64,000 nucleotides of DNA from positions 11,871,823 to 11,935,822 of the forward strand of contig CAXIPT010000001.1 in assembly GCA_964030475.1 (NCBI GenBank), read 5' to 3'. The translations under genes were made by a program, and so were the position numbers. Positions 12,601 through 23,796 of the stretch are shown here, piece after piece. Numbering within the stretch: position 1 is the first letter of the stretch; each line of letters starts with the position of its first letter. The stretch comes from Tethya wilhelma (Eukaryota; Porifera; Demospongiae; Tethyida; Tethyidae). The notes below the pieces were generated by a model. The model searched no databases. It saw only the letters and a program-made list of their open reading frames with translations, and was not told the origin of the DNA.

Positions 12601-13371
12601 AATTACTGACTTCACTTCTACAACTTCCTTTTTCTCTTGACAGTCAGACTAGCCCGGTACGAGAAGTGAGTTTTTAAAAGAAATCAGCCTACTACTAGTT
12701 GTCCAACTTGTCCTAGAAAAAGCAGCCTTCCTTGTAAAATCAATTTTACTCGACAAGAAACAACAATGTGGACAGCTTCGCAAGTTAACTTATTACTATG
12801 GGACTATACAGTACTGTCATGTGACCTCCGTTTTCAACCAGATATTACTTGGACAGCTGCAGTCTGCAGGGCACTATTCTTCCATAGATTATAGAAGAAG
12901 TATAATCAATGTCTGGACAGTTCTTTTACTGCATCAATTTACTCCAAGTTCGCCAATACTGGGGATATTGATATAGTACTGGTGCATACTTCAGACATAT
13001 CTCTCACACATACCCCACAAATAGCAGCATATAGTCCTACACATCTAGATTCACATGCAATATTATTGTGACCCTTGGTCAAGCTATTCCTGGACATTTA
13101 CATGCATTGTCAGACAAGGGTAGAAATTTGCAAGAGAGAATTGGCTAAGGCCCAAGTAATGCCACCACTAGACTCTCTTACATGCACTCTGCAGCCAACC
13201 AGACATCAACTCCCATCCAGAGGTGGAATTTGGAGTGATCCATTGTAACGTAACAGGGCCTACCTTTATGAGAGGATAATTATGCAGTCTTCTGTTGAAG
13301 AAACCAGTTTCACTGCTGTCAGTGGCTTCTGTAACTTGTGCTGCATCTGCAACTTTCTCTTCTTCGGCCAT
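9608..13371 (-). CDS. DNAL4: Dynein light chain 4 (DNAL4)
   Basis: Small dynein light chain of the LC8-like family, linked to axonemal/ciliary dynein. Exons on the minus strand: 13264-13371, 10799-10882 and 9608-9772, all in phase 0, giving 118 residues (human is 105). After a ~25-residue acidic leader come SDMNEEMRVEAMELCVTACE, then KMIKDTMDKKFGPAWHAVVG, GYGFELTYDVKN and the C-terminal FFGGNTAICLWKCA. Intron 1 holds a foldback element at 12154-12363. As assembled it points left, away from ENDOV copy 2. The X-box-like palindrome at 13558-13571 lies 187 bases upstream of the start codon, which suits a cilium gene. Identity is very secure. Confidence 0.94.
12154..12363. repeat. Foldback MITE with TACCGTA/AGCGGGAAATTTTCG ends
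   Basis: Both ends carry the same sequence inverted: TACCGTAGAGCGGGAAATTT on the left, and AAATTTCCCGCTATATGGTA on the right. The interior repeats GGGGGGAAATTTT-type blocks. Same terminal family as elements near 24197, 34059, 39655, 41433, 51100 and 51370. No coding capacity. Confidence 0.75.
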
Positions 13372-15396
13372 GACATACGCTTGCTGCGCTTTATATAGAA
13401 AGCATCAAACACAATATTATATACAAAGAATCCTTTCATAACAAGATCTTATATGCCGTGTACTATTCTATCTTGCTATAAAATCGTGAGAAACTCATCT
13501 TTCTATCTATGATCTTACTTTCTCTGTTGTTCGTTCGTCAGTTTACTTGAATTGGAAGTTGCTATAGCAACAGGGTGTTGCCAGTCGCGCCCCTTTCATC
13601 ATCCGGAGCAGGCGTTTCCAATTAGAGCACAGTCAGAAGTGGCAAATTTTCATGGCATGTGTGCAAGAAGAACCAGGTAAGGTACTGAGGGTAGAAATTA
13701 TTTGGAGGTTGTTGCGAACAGTGACGTTGTAATATATGCTCTTTTGTTTATTTTGCCTTGCAGATCAGGTCCCAGAAATCAAAAAGGAAGAATGGATGAG
13801 GTATTGTAGATCCTGGCATCATGAAACTTTATATTATTATGATAAGGAATGTCTGGTTACAATCACAATAATATGACATTAGTGGTGTACCATTCATAGG
13901 TTGAAATTCCTATTGCCCTGCAATTAGAAAGTAGTGTATGTATAATATCTATGCCTTCACCAGATATTTCCTTTCCACCCCCTCTGAACTGAACATCTGG
14001 CCAGCCAGACTAGATGTCACTATTATGACATGTACATGTATTATTGTAAATTTGTGACAGAGAACAAGACAAGTTAAAAGCTCAGTTGGCTGAAGAGGAC
14101 AATGATGCTGTCAAAAGTTGGAGTTGTGGTGAGGAGCCATTTGCCAATGTTCATCACATTGCCGGTGTTGATATCTCATTTGATAAAAACAGTTCAAGCC
14201 ATGCTTGTGCCATGATTGCCATATTGACATTTCCTGAACTTAAGGTAATTCTATCTTAATCCCATATCTACACATCATCATGTATGTCAAAAATAGTTGA
14301 GAAAGCATGGAATTACCATGCACCATGGTCTATGCAAAGCTTAAACCTCTTTTGGTAGTTGTACACGACCACCATAAGCCCATATCGATATTAAATGCCT
14401 TATTTCCACAGCCACCAGAATAGAATGACAATGTGCATATCGTATAGATTAGATATTATTCAGATACATTTAATTGGTTGTTTAACTTAGAGTATCACTG
14501 TAGATAATAGATTACTACCAACTAAAGTTTATGTATCTGGTTTGAGAATGCTGCTGTAAGCGCTTTCCAATGGTGCTGAAATTTTGAAATTGGTTGGATA
14601 TCATTTAATTTTTTCTACCGGCATTCTTAAACCAGGTGGACTTTCCTTGATTGTACTTAGCTCAGAACCAATTAAGAGTTTGGTGTTACATTTATCACCA
14701 CTCCACCAATGCCCATGGCCCAGACACTTGCACTATTGCTGTTTGGCAACCATTGATGTTTGCATACAAACCTGTGCACATCAATCATCCTTGACCCAGG
14801 TAGTACATACCAGTTATTCATTGGTTGAAATGAAGGAGCCTTACATCCCTGGATTTCTTGCTTTCAGAGAAGTTGATTTTCTCTTGGAAAGACTTGAAAA
14901 AGTTAAAGAGAATCATCCAACTCTGATTCCACAGGTTCGTAATACATGTGTGTGTACACTATACACAAAATCCATAGTATCTTAGGGAGCATCAATTAAT
15001 AGTCATTCTCTTTCGTCTTATCGTGCTGAGGTTTTTGTGGCATTAATAGTAGTATATTCATTATTGTTACTTTATGGTCGAGTGGTTTATGTGTTTCTCA
15101 TTTATAGTGTATGCACCTCTTGCCTTTACTATTTAGCAAAAGCTGTCGCGAGTATATACAAATTGAGTGTGCAAATGTTTAACCTAAAATGTGGCAAAAC
15201 TTGTACCTAATTGTTAATTGTATGCCAAATTTTTAGAATATACATATAATATGGTGTGTACCACATGTGCAGGTTATTTTAGTTGATGGCAATGGAGTGC
15301 TTCATCCCAAAGGTTAGATTCCAACACCATCTATAGTGATCACACATATAGTTACTAAGCTGGAATTTAGTTCTTGGAATAATAATTATTACTTTC
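13081..15396 (-). repeat. Right copy of the 2316-bp inverted duplication
   Basis: Reverse complement of 6571-8886. It ends at the N at 15397, i.e. at the end of this contig. Because one copy ends its contig and the other ends the next contig, the pair has the geometry of a dovetail overlap between two contigs laid in opposite orientation. Confidence 0.9.
13652..15312 (+). CDS. ENDOV: Duplicate 5' part of ENDOV (contig-end copy)
   Basis: Exons 13652-13676, 13764-13800, 14061-14244, 14800-14934 and 15273-15312 repeat ENDOV exons 1-5 of the minus-strand gene without change. It carries D58, E106 and D132 but stops after the [11 protein letters not shown] exon, because the contig ends at 15396. 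The remaining four exons exist only at 5196-6453. I treat it as the same gene duplicated in the assembly and not as a paralogue or pseudogene. Confidence 0.85.
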
Positions 15397-15397
15397 N
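15397..15397. other. Single-N contig join
   Basis: One N at the end of the second copy of the inverted duplication. The next contig (15398-25481) is repeat-rich and carries only one clear gene. Confidence 0.8.
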
Positions 15398-15477
15398 GAA
15401 TATAGTATGGTTTTTATCATACGTACGGTAGTACGTATAGTAGGAATGGGTCAAATGTCCCATAGACACAATACAAA

Positions 15478-15856
15478 ATGTTTATGATCATAAAAATCTA
15501 TCAAAAAACTAGTCACTCTCTTATCTTTAATTTGAATAAAATCCAGCTTGTGAGATTCTCCACATCTTGTGATCTGAAGTCACAGTCAAGTCTGCCTCCT
15601 GTCTTTTTATTTAACGGCCATCAGCTCTGCCTCTCACAATCTGCTACACATCTAGGTCATGTTCTGAGGTCTGACTTGTTAGATGATGATGATATATCTG
15701 CAGTTCAGAAGGATTTGTGTCGAAAAGCAAACTGCATCTTCAGCCTCTTCTCGGCTGCTAATCCTTTGGTCAAGACCAAGCTTTTTCAATCTTTTGGTCT
15801 GTCTCTATAATATGGTTCTGCCCTCTGGAAGCTATCTTCACGCAGGTTGCATACAA
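15478..15856 (+). mobile_element. LINE reverse-transcriptase 3' fragment, left part
   Basis: The translation carries a typical C-terminal end of a non-LTR retrotransposon ORF2: SATHLGHVLRSDL, RKANCIFSLFSAANPLVKTK, then YGSALWKLSSRRLHT. A stop codon (TAA after LSL) interrupts the frame, so it is dead. It breaks off at a T-run where another element has inserted, and resumes near 16701. Confidence 0.7.
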
Positions 15857-16700
15857 TTTTTTTTTTTTTTTAATTTATAATAATTTCATGTCAATTAGTG
15901 ACATGCGGTTAACACGAATAGCCACAATGGCTAATACTAGCATGTAACCTCACTAAACTAGCTAAACTAAGTGTTAGTTTAAGTTTTGACCTGGTTCTAG
16001 CTGCTACTGGAGAGAGTCTTTCATTGTGGGATGGTGATACAACATTTTCTTCACTTTCTTCAGAACTTGATGCTGACTCACTTGGTGTCTTGAGAGATTC
16101 TCGCAAATGCACAGGTACACGTAGTCTCCAGCATGCTGGTAGACCAACTCTCCTCCGGCTTTTGGAATGAACCTTGGTCCAGGTTTGTTGACCTTTCTCG
16201 TCATCACTATCCACTGTTTTCAGCTGTAGTGGATTTAATACTTGATGGTGTACACTGCTTATTCAAAGAGAAATTCTGAGTTGGTCCAGAGGCATAGATG
16301 ATGGCACTATTTGGAGTAGTCTTTTTAAAGCTGGTAGATTTCTCATGTGACTTGGTACTAGGCTTGCCGCTTGTCAGAAGTACTTGTAGAAGTAGCTGCT
16401 GGAACCAGTTTATTAGCCTTAGCTCTCCTCCTCCTTCTCCTTCTCTTTCTTCTTGGTTGGGACTCACTGTCTTTCATGGAACCAGGGGCAGGCCAGTAAA
16501 GGCTGCAGAAACTTGAACCACAATTTGTAGATTTAGCAGTCCAAAGTGCTTTCCTGAGTGTCAGACAACTCTCTCGGAGCTCGATACTCAAAGACAAGGG
16601 CAGGCCAAGACTTGCTAAAGAAGCAAACTCTCCTTCCAACACAGCAACTTTTATAACCTTGTCAGCCATTTTTTTTTCCTTTTTATATTGAAGTGTAAGA
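15857..16700 (-). mobile_element. Poly(A)-tailed retroelement nested in the LINE
   Basis: On the minus strand this piece begins near 16700, has an ATG at 16669 (MADKVIKVAVLEGEF) and runs through a very basic stretch (RRKRRRRRRRAKANK) suggestive of an ORF1-type nucleic-acid-binding protein. Later blocks such as DSDDEKGQQTWTKVHSKSRR and AARTRSKLK lie in shifted frames, so it is broken. It ends in a 15-base A-run (15857-15871 as T). Probably a truncated or internally deleted retroelement. Confidence 0.55.
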
Positions 16701-16966
16701 ATTGCTGAAGTGTCTTTCAATAATATGCTCAGGAAAATTTGGTCTCTGTTACCTCGTATGCGTGCCATACCGGTATATATATTCTCCATTGTGTCAGTGG
16801 ACTTCAGAGTATTTCTTACATTAATTGTTCTTCTTCGGTCTTGCAAGCTTGCCTACGCCTGTTGGCTTCAATTGACCTGTTTGGCTGTAATCTTCGGCGT
16901 TCTTATAGTGAAGGTGACAGACTATGTGCTGACTTTATTAAGACTGTTAAACTGAGTCAATCGTAG
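16701..16966 (+). mobile_element. LINE reverse-transcriptase 3' fragment, right part
   Basis: Continues the LINE fragment ended at 15856: EVSFNNMLRKIWSL in one frame, then CHTGIYILHCVSGLQSI and CADFIKTVK in another. These are typical of the terminal region of animal LINE ORF2. Frameshifted and non-functional. Confidence 0.6.
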
Positions 16967-18900
16967 CTCTAACTCTGTTCTTTTGAATGAAATATCTTTT
17001 ATGTGCTCAGCTTGATTGAATTAACTTTATACTCTTAATACTATTAATTTATACATTTGTACACCTGCATGCACTCACTTCACTAATGGAAACTTATGTC
17101 TTAAAACAACCTAAAACTGCTAACTTAAATCAGTATTAAATTAAAGGTATGGAAAGGTTCTGAAGTTGGTTTGAAAACGATTTGAATACCATTGGAAATA
17201 ATGATCTGAAAAGCTGATGAAAACCTTTTGAAAATAATCTGATAATATGAAGCATTTATGATATTAAAACTATCCTAATTTAATCCATGTGAATCTTAAA
17301 ATAAGATCATTTTTTTGCTGTTAAAATTCCAATAATAAAGATAAATAAATGTTACAGTAACTTTTGTGACAGGTAAAATCTAAACAAATGGGACACAAAT
17401 AAGTAACATCCTGTACAATACCACCACACAAAATGCAAGCAAGAATATGTACCGGTCCCCAAGCAAGTATGTTCTCAATAAAGTTAACATTATAGTCAGT
17501 ACTTTGACCAATGATCTTGAATCTCATTGATAGATCTTAGGTTTTCCATTAGAAATTCCTGTAAAAATACGCATACATTATAGCATTATCTGATACTGCT
17601 GTTGTTACTATTGGTAAACATACCTCAAGCTCATGAATCATTTTTTTAAAGCTGTCATAGTGTTGTCGGACAAACAGGTACATCGAGAGTTATTTCATCA
17701 TCTGCTGACTATACAGTTCAGTGGATGAAAGCTCAGGAAAAATTTCTAAAGGAAGAACGTGCACACAAAACATATATTAATAATATTGATGTACAGTTAG
17801 CAAACATACCATTTATAGTGGTACATAGAATGCTGCAGTAATTCTTTCCCTTCATGATCTTGATTGGATCTGTTTAGATGTTAAACCATACACAAAAAAG
17901 CAATAAAATAGGTCAAAAGTTCTCACTTGAGAAGACACTGGCTGGTTATAGGCACTCTCAACCTATATTAGATGACGTGCATATATAATAATATTATTAT
18001 GACCTTGATATATCACCGTACCAGTTGTAGCCATATATAATTATGTAGATCAAATACGTACATGCAACGTACCCTGGCATGACATTTCCGACCACGCTCT
18101 CCCCTTCCTTTCTGTTAGTGAATGGCCAATTAAGGTGAATGAGGCTACAGCACACGCAACACTAGAAGCAACAGAGAGTTAAATGAAACAAAACTGATGA
18201 ACCTGAACAATGAACCTGACAAGCTGAACTTGAACTTACTTCAAAATGTGTCTTGATTAGCACTAGCAGCTTGTGATGAATGTACATGTGATCTTGCCAC
18301 TGATCAGTAGACATTTGATAGATAGGCATTGGCTCCTTACAGCTGGCAAAACATGGGTCGGCCTTTCCCAGCGCATCTTGGTGCCCAAATAGTCGGCAGG
18401 GTACTCAGTGATCCACGCATGAGTTATGAAAGCATCCGAAAACAGGTTAAAACGATCTGGCATCTATATTGAATCACTTTCTGGACAGAAAAGCACTTTC
18501 ACTTCCAATTTGCAGCTATTCACGCGCTCAGTTCTCTCTTCTTGCTGTCTTGTGTCTGTGAACAAGTTTTTGAATTTTTCAAGTCACGTGATCATCATGA
18601 GTTCAAGTGCCATACCCACTGTTTTTCAGATGTTGCGACCTCATACCAATTTCAGACAATTCAGAATTCTTAAAAATTATTCAGATAATTTCCAACAAAA
18701 GCTCTGTTTTCCAATGTTTTTCAGATAAATAGTCATTTAAACAAGGCAACAAATTCAAATCATTTTCATGTTAATTTCAGACATACTAAATAAGTGGATG
18801 CGTTCTCAGATAGTTTTCAGTTGAAATTCAGTAGAAAATCAGACATTTCTCTGCAGTAGCTTGCACCTATTGTGGTGTGTTATATATTAAATTATTATTA
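16967..18900. other. No firm gene; possible minus-strand exon remnants
   Basis: Mostly AT-rich non-coding sequence. Several minus-strand blocks have splice-like borders: about 17812-17871, 17640-17760 and 17496-17558 (ending EFLMENLRSINEIQDHWSKY and a stop). The middle block has an in-frame TAA, so it is a broken gene or chance. A 17321-17527 frame with a CxLC...CPxC-like pattern is not recognisable. I call no gene here. Confidence 0.25.
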
Positions 18901-19078
18901 TTATTAATGTCAAGTTACCTGTCTGTTATAATAGTTTACTCCACTGCTTAGCCTGGCAACTGATAAGTACGGATTTGAATCAATGCAATAATAAACTATG
19001 GTACTATTGTACAGCTAGGTGTATAAGTGTATGCATTATGTATAACAGGTAGTATAAACATTTTAAAATAATAAGTAC

Positions 19079-19113
19079 AAGGAGTGGGGCTCGCTTCGCT
19101 CGCCCACTCCTTA
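19079..19113. repeat. GC-rich hairpin matching TIR of the 24517-25461 element
   Basis: AAGGAGTGGGGCTCGC and its inverted partner meet almost head-to-head, forming a short hairpin. The same GGGGCTCG/CGAGCCCC core ends the element at 24517-25461, so this may be a fully deleted derivative. Confidence 0.45.
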
Positions 19114-19390
19114 TTTATGTATATTAACTGTTACATTAATAGTAAACATAGATAAAATTGATGAGCATTAATAATTATTATTCTTATGCTATAATAGCCT
19201 GCAATCAGTTGGCTTAGGACAACCTTTGCAGTTGAAGCAACACACAACAATCACTATAGTTTATGTAGAAACAATGTATAAATTTTTAATATGAACATTA
19301 ATACTGGCAAGCATAAGCCATTGGAAAGGGAAGCAATGCTGCATGTGTATGTGCACTGCCTGTTTGCTTTGGCCAGCTCAGCAATTTACC

Positions 19391-19700
19391 TCAATATACT
19401 GCTGTAAAAAGGAAGGAAACAAGGCTGGGACTATAAATTTCGGCACATGACTACTTCATTTTCAAAGTTTTCCAAGCTCACATAGGTTGCCTGTATACCA
19501 TCTAATTTATTTAAATAACCCATGACTTAATTGGAATCAGAATTCAAGTTAATCATGCATGATTCTATAGTATACGATAGAGCGAACCATGGAAATGAAG
19601 TAGTCATGTGCCGAAATTTATAGTCCCAGCCTTGTTTTCCTTCCTTTTTACAGCACTAGCTGCCCATTCCTACACTGTTAATTTTTATGAAATTTTTACT
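19391..19700. mobile_element. Long-TIR MITE, copy 1
   Basis: The left arm has GCTGTAAAAAGGAAGGAAAC and TTTCGGCACATGACTACTTC; the right arm carries both inverted, followed by TGCCCATTCCTACACTG. The interior is short and non-coding. Same family as 22310-22728 and 23797-24110. Confidence 0.7.
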
Positions 19701-19721
19701 ATTATACTTGTGATAGTTTAA

Positions 19722-19870
19722 GAGTAGGCATGCAGTGCGGTAAAAAGTAGTGAAACAAGGCATCATCTCAATTTCGGCACATGACTACTTCATTTTATTC
19801 TCGATCCCTCATATGAATCCTCAGTGTCGTAAATGCAATGATATGCAGTTTGGTGTGTTCAATCAAATTA
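19722..19870. mobile_element. Solo arm of the same MITE family
   Basis: A single arm with GCAGTGCGGTAAAAAGTA, CTCAATTTCGGCACATGACT and the following TTCTCGATCCCTCATATG, matching the left half of 22310-22728. No opposite arm follows before the ankyrin gene. Confidence 0.6.
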
Positions 19871-19978
19871 CAATAATTCCAGATAATTCTTTTTCTACAA
19901 GTCATAGCTAGCTATATGCATGCAAAAAAAGGATACAAACTTCTACCTACAATAATTCAAATAGCTTGGAATACGGAA

Positions 19979-22170
19979 CTAGAATTGCACTGCATGCATA
20001 TCAATCAAATATTCCATCACATCTACATGACCATTTTCAGCTGCAAAGTAAAAAGGAGTTCGTCCTCCACATCCTGCGGACTGAGGATTAAATTTTAACT
20101 CTGCAATGAAGAATTTTACTACATTCAAGTGACCATTAATTGCAGCAACGTGAAGAGGGGTGTTGTTGTGACTATCTTGGCAAGCTAGATCATAACCTTT
20201 GTCAAGTAAGAGCTTGATGGCTTCTAGGTTTCCACATTCGGCAGCAAGATGAAGTGGAGAAGTTTTTTCTAGTGAGAGGTTGAATTTTGTAATGTCAATC
20301 AAGTACTTCATTGTATCCAGATCACCGCCTAGAATAGCTAAATCAAAAGGTGTCATACCATGTATCTCTTGAATGTTAGGATCAAAATTTAACTTTGTGA
20401 TAAAGAATTTTACAACATTCAACTGATTCTTAAATGCAGCAAGGTGAAGAGGGGTTGAACCCAACACATCTTTACAAAATGGATCACAACCTTCATATAG
20501 GAGCAACTTGATGGCTTCTAGGTGTCCATTGGTAGCAGCAATATGAAGAGGAGTAAATCCTTTATGACTTCTAATTTGAAGATTCTCTAAGACTTGGGAG
20601 GGTTTGCATTTTGTAATTGTATCAATCAAGTATTTCATTGTTTCCAAATGACCACCTTCAGCAGCACAATGAAGAGGTGTTAAACCATCTACTCCAGGAA
20701 TATCAAAATCAAATTCTAATTCTGTGATAAGGAATTTTACTACCTCCAACTGACCACAATATGCAGCTATGTGAAGAATATTGTCACCATCATTGAAGCT
20801 CAATAATGGATTACAACCTTTGTCTAGTAGTAACTTGATGGCTTCGAGATGTCCTCCTATAGCAGCAATGTGAAGAGGAGCTCGACCGAATTTATTATCC
20901 TGCATTTCAGGGTTACATTTTGCAACGTCAATCAAGTACTTCATTGTCTCCACATGACCAGCTTGTGTTGCAAAATGAAGAGGCGTCCAACCTTTTTTAT
21001 CTTGAATATCAGGATCAAAATTGTACTCTGCGCAAAACAATTCTACTACATTCAAGTGACCATTATGTGCAGCATAATGAAGAGCGGTTCTACTTGAGAC
21101 ATCTTTACAATACAGTTCAAAACCTTTCTTCAGTAGTAACTTGACAGCTTCGAGATGTCCATTTAGAGCAGTTAAGTGAAGAGGAGTACTAAGTTCAACA
21201 CTATCATCATCATCATCATCTATAGGTCTCTTAATGGCTTCAATGCTGTATGGATATATTGGTGAAATCACACTATGACTGAGGACGCTACCAATCCCTG
21301 ATTCTGCAGTTACACTAGGTATATTAAAATCACCATCTGGTCCATTGTCTGGTTTACGGGGACTGTCATCATCACCATCCTCAACCTGATGGCTAGGATA
21401 CTGGTAGTTACCAGCGGAGATTTTAATAACTCCAAGAGCTGCTAGAGCTTCTTCTTGTTGAGTGGAGAGAGGGAAGATATTCTGATAGCTAGGGAGGGGA
21501 ACCTGAAGAGTTAGCTCCAAACACCCTGGTGTTACAGAGTCAAGTACCAGCAACTCGGTGGGAAGATGAAGAAAATGAGCAACTTCCTCAGTCAAAATGT
21601 GCAAATGATCTAGTGAGCATTCCTCAAACCCTTTGTGGTGAACTTTGATAAGGAAGGAAGGCCAATCTTTTCCACTAACTCCTAGCTCTGGTGGACATTC
21701 AAACACAGAACGCTTAGCATATTCTTGAAATTCTTTTTTGTAACTTTCAAGGTTTCCTTTATCTTCATCAGTTCCCAAACCAACAACAATCAGTTCAATC
21801 AAAGAGTAGTTAAAGAATGATGTGTAGTCACTAATGATGCTCATGGCTTGGGTGATTGTTTTTGCTTGATTTAGTTTTGGAAACTGATGTCGAAAAGGCC
21901 TGCTGTGGAGATCAGTGTAGACTGGTTCCAATGTTTTAAACTGAGACACACAAGCCAAGATATCAGCAGCACTTTTCTTCTCTTTTTCTAAGGATTTTCC
22001 TACAGCTATGATAAGTTTCTGAAACTTTTTGGTCATATTGTGAAAATCAGAGTAAAGCTTAGCTTGGATACCTTCTGATTCAGCCTCTATTGCACATGTA
22101 CTCAGATCAAGATAAGGGAATGAGTGCATGTATAATTTTGGTCGTTTGGAACAACTTAAGCTTTCGTCTC
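19979..22170 (-). CDS. Ankyrin-repeat protein with helical N-terminal module (3' exon)
   Basis: One long exon of about 730 codons ending at 19979. Twelve ankyrin repeats fill the C-terminal ~400 residues, with TPLHLAA, GHLEAIKLLL and similar units. They follow a three-unit pattern (LEAIKLLL / LNVVKFFI / ETMKYLID) repeated four times. The N-terminal ~270 residues are helix-rich with SDYTSFFNYSLIELIV, YAKRSVFECPPELG and VTPGCLELTLQVP, a layout I recall from expanded sponge and cnidarian gene families of unknown role, possibly sensing or signalling. An acidic linker (IDDDDDDS) joins the two. A CAG acceptor at 22171-22173 suggests the exon starts at 22170, so the ATG at 22222 would be intronic and earlier exons lie further right, perhaps beyond the MITE. 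No transmembrane segment is seen. Confidence 0.8.
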
Positions 22171-22241
22171 CTGCATATATAATAATATAGATATAACAAT
22201 AATAGCCCATGCATGCATTCATGCAATAAATAAATATTGTT

Positions 22242-22282
22242 AACCCTCAGCACGTGCATAGCAACTACAGAGGGTTATCAAT
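22242..22282. repeat. Fragment of TTAACCCT...AGGGTTA dispersed repeat
   Basis: TTAACCCTCAGCACGTGCAT followed by AGAGGGTTAT matches the start of the elements at 3012, 4386, 40083 and 62288. Only the terminal ~40 bases are present. Confidence 0.5.
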
Positions 22283-22309
22283 TATTATAATAATTATGAC
22301 TATCATAAT

Positions 22310-22728
22310 ACAAGTAGTAAAAATTTCAAAAAAATAAGTAGTGTAGGAATGGAATGGGCAGTGCGGTAAAAAGTATTGGAACAAGGCACAGTCTCAGTTT
22401 CGGCACATGACTACTTCATTTTTATTCTTGATCCCTCATATGGATTTTTCAGTGTCCTATTGCAATGATCTGTACACTAATAGTACCGTATATGTATAGC
22501 TTATTGCACACATTGGTTCAATTTCTACAGTAACTATAATCACTTAGCTAAGCAATGGAGTAAACCATGACAAAACAGGTATATAACTAAAACTGGACTG
22601 CTGGCCAAGAGTTGGGCATAAAAATGAAGTAGTCATGTGCCGAAACTGAGACCGTGCCTTGTTCCAATACTTTTTACCGCACTGCCCATTCCTACACTAC
22701 TTATTTTTTTGAAATTTTTACTACTTGT
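22310..22728. mobile_element. Long-TIR MITE, copy 2 (best preserved)
   Basis: A 419-bp element with inverted arms of roughly 110 bases. The left arm starts ACAAGTAGTAAAAATTTC and contains CAGTGCGGTAAAAAGTATTG and TTTCGGCACATGACTACTTC. The right arm gives the same sequence inverted and ends GAAATTTTTACTACTTGT. No open frame. It lies directly upstream of the ankyrin exon. Confidence 0.8.
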
Positions 22729-23796
22729 TCATTCACTTTTTTCAACACTACAGTGTGGAGACTATCAGAGACTGGTTAGTCCCTACAAAAAGCTTGAGTG
22801 GCTGCTACATGCACTTCATTAGGCTGGAGGCTAGTGCGCATGCGCATAATAATGCCACGTGAATAATGACCTTTGAACTCTAATTACAAAGATGGCTGCA
22901 TTGTAGTACATGAATTTATACGCTAAGTTTCAAGGCTTTCTAGTTTTTGTTTAGGCCTATTTGTGATGAAAACGAGTATCAAAGAATGTACTACCCATGA
23001 AAAGAACTTACTTTGTGCTGTCAAAGTTGGCTCAACACATTCTCTTTTCAAGTAAGTCAGTTAGGAAGTACGTACGTAAGTACGTAAGTTAGGAGAACAA
23101 AAATGACACTATGGTGGCTTCTCACTAGCGCTCTCTACGAGTGCTGAGAAAAGTTTTTGTGAGTTTTAGGCCTTGCATGCAGTTTGTAATCTGTCAGTAA
23201 GAGCCTCTGAGCAACTTTGAAGGTTTAATTTTATTTGACTAGACTTTTATAGCGACCAACATTTTGTATTGTGTCTATGGGACAGTCGGCCCATTCCTAC
23301 TATACGTACTACCGTACGTATGATAATAGTTGTTTTGTCTTGCACAAAACAAGCCTAACAACGGACCATCCCACTTAGGTCTCTTAGAAAGCTTATGTGA
23401 GCATATTTAGACTTAGTAGTTGTAGAGCAACTAATCGAGTGGTACCTCATCGAATCTAAAAGCTTACAACCAACATCTGTGCTACATGGCAAAGTTCAGA
23501 AATTGTCAGTGGTGAGTGTTTGTGTCTTGAAATACGACAAAAACTAATTCAAAGTGATAGATAGGTATAGAAACACATCCAGTGATCTACTCTTTAACAA
23601 AACTTTGGCTAAAAATACTGCAATTTTGTGGATAATTTAATTTTCATACTTTTAGAATAGGGGTCCACATTACCCTAATTGAGAAGTGGCGTCAAAGTAT
23701 ATGGACATGTGTCGATAGTTTTCAATTGCCCTGGAATTCGCCAGGACGATTAAGCGCATGTGCAAACAGTGTATACCAGGCCCTCTCGTAAAAATG
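22729..23796. other. Non-coding stretch with palindromic repeat end
   Basis: No gene seen. At 23250-23335 the block CCCATTCCTACTATACGTAC and the palindrome TACGTACTACCGTACGTA repeat, inverted, the sequence at 15411-15480, just inside the contig start. Probably the end of one more dispersed element. Confidence 0.45.

Noticed and set aside
13652..15312. A second ENDOV paralogue or a pseudogene
   Set aside because: Identical to the first copy including introns, no length change, and both ends fall on contig joins. An assembly overlap explains it better.
22171..22222. ATG 22222 as the start of the ankyrin protein
   Set aside because: The first 17 codons look like intron sequence ending in a CAG acceptor.
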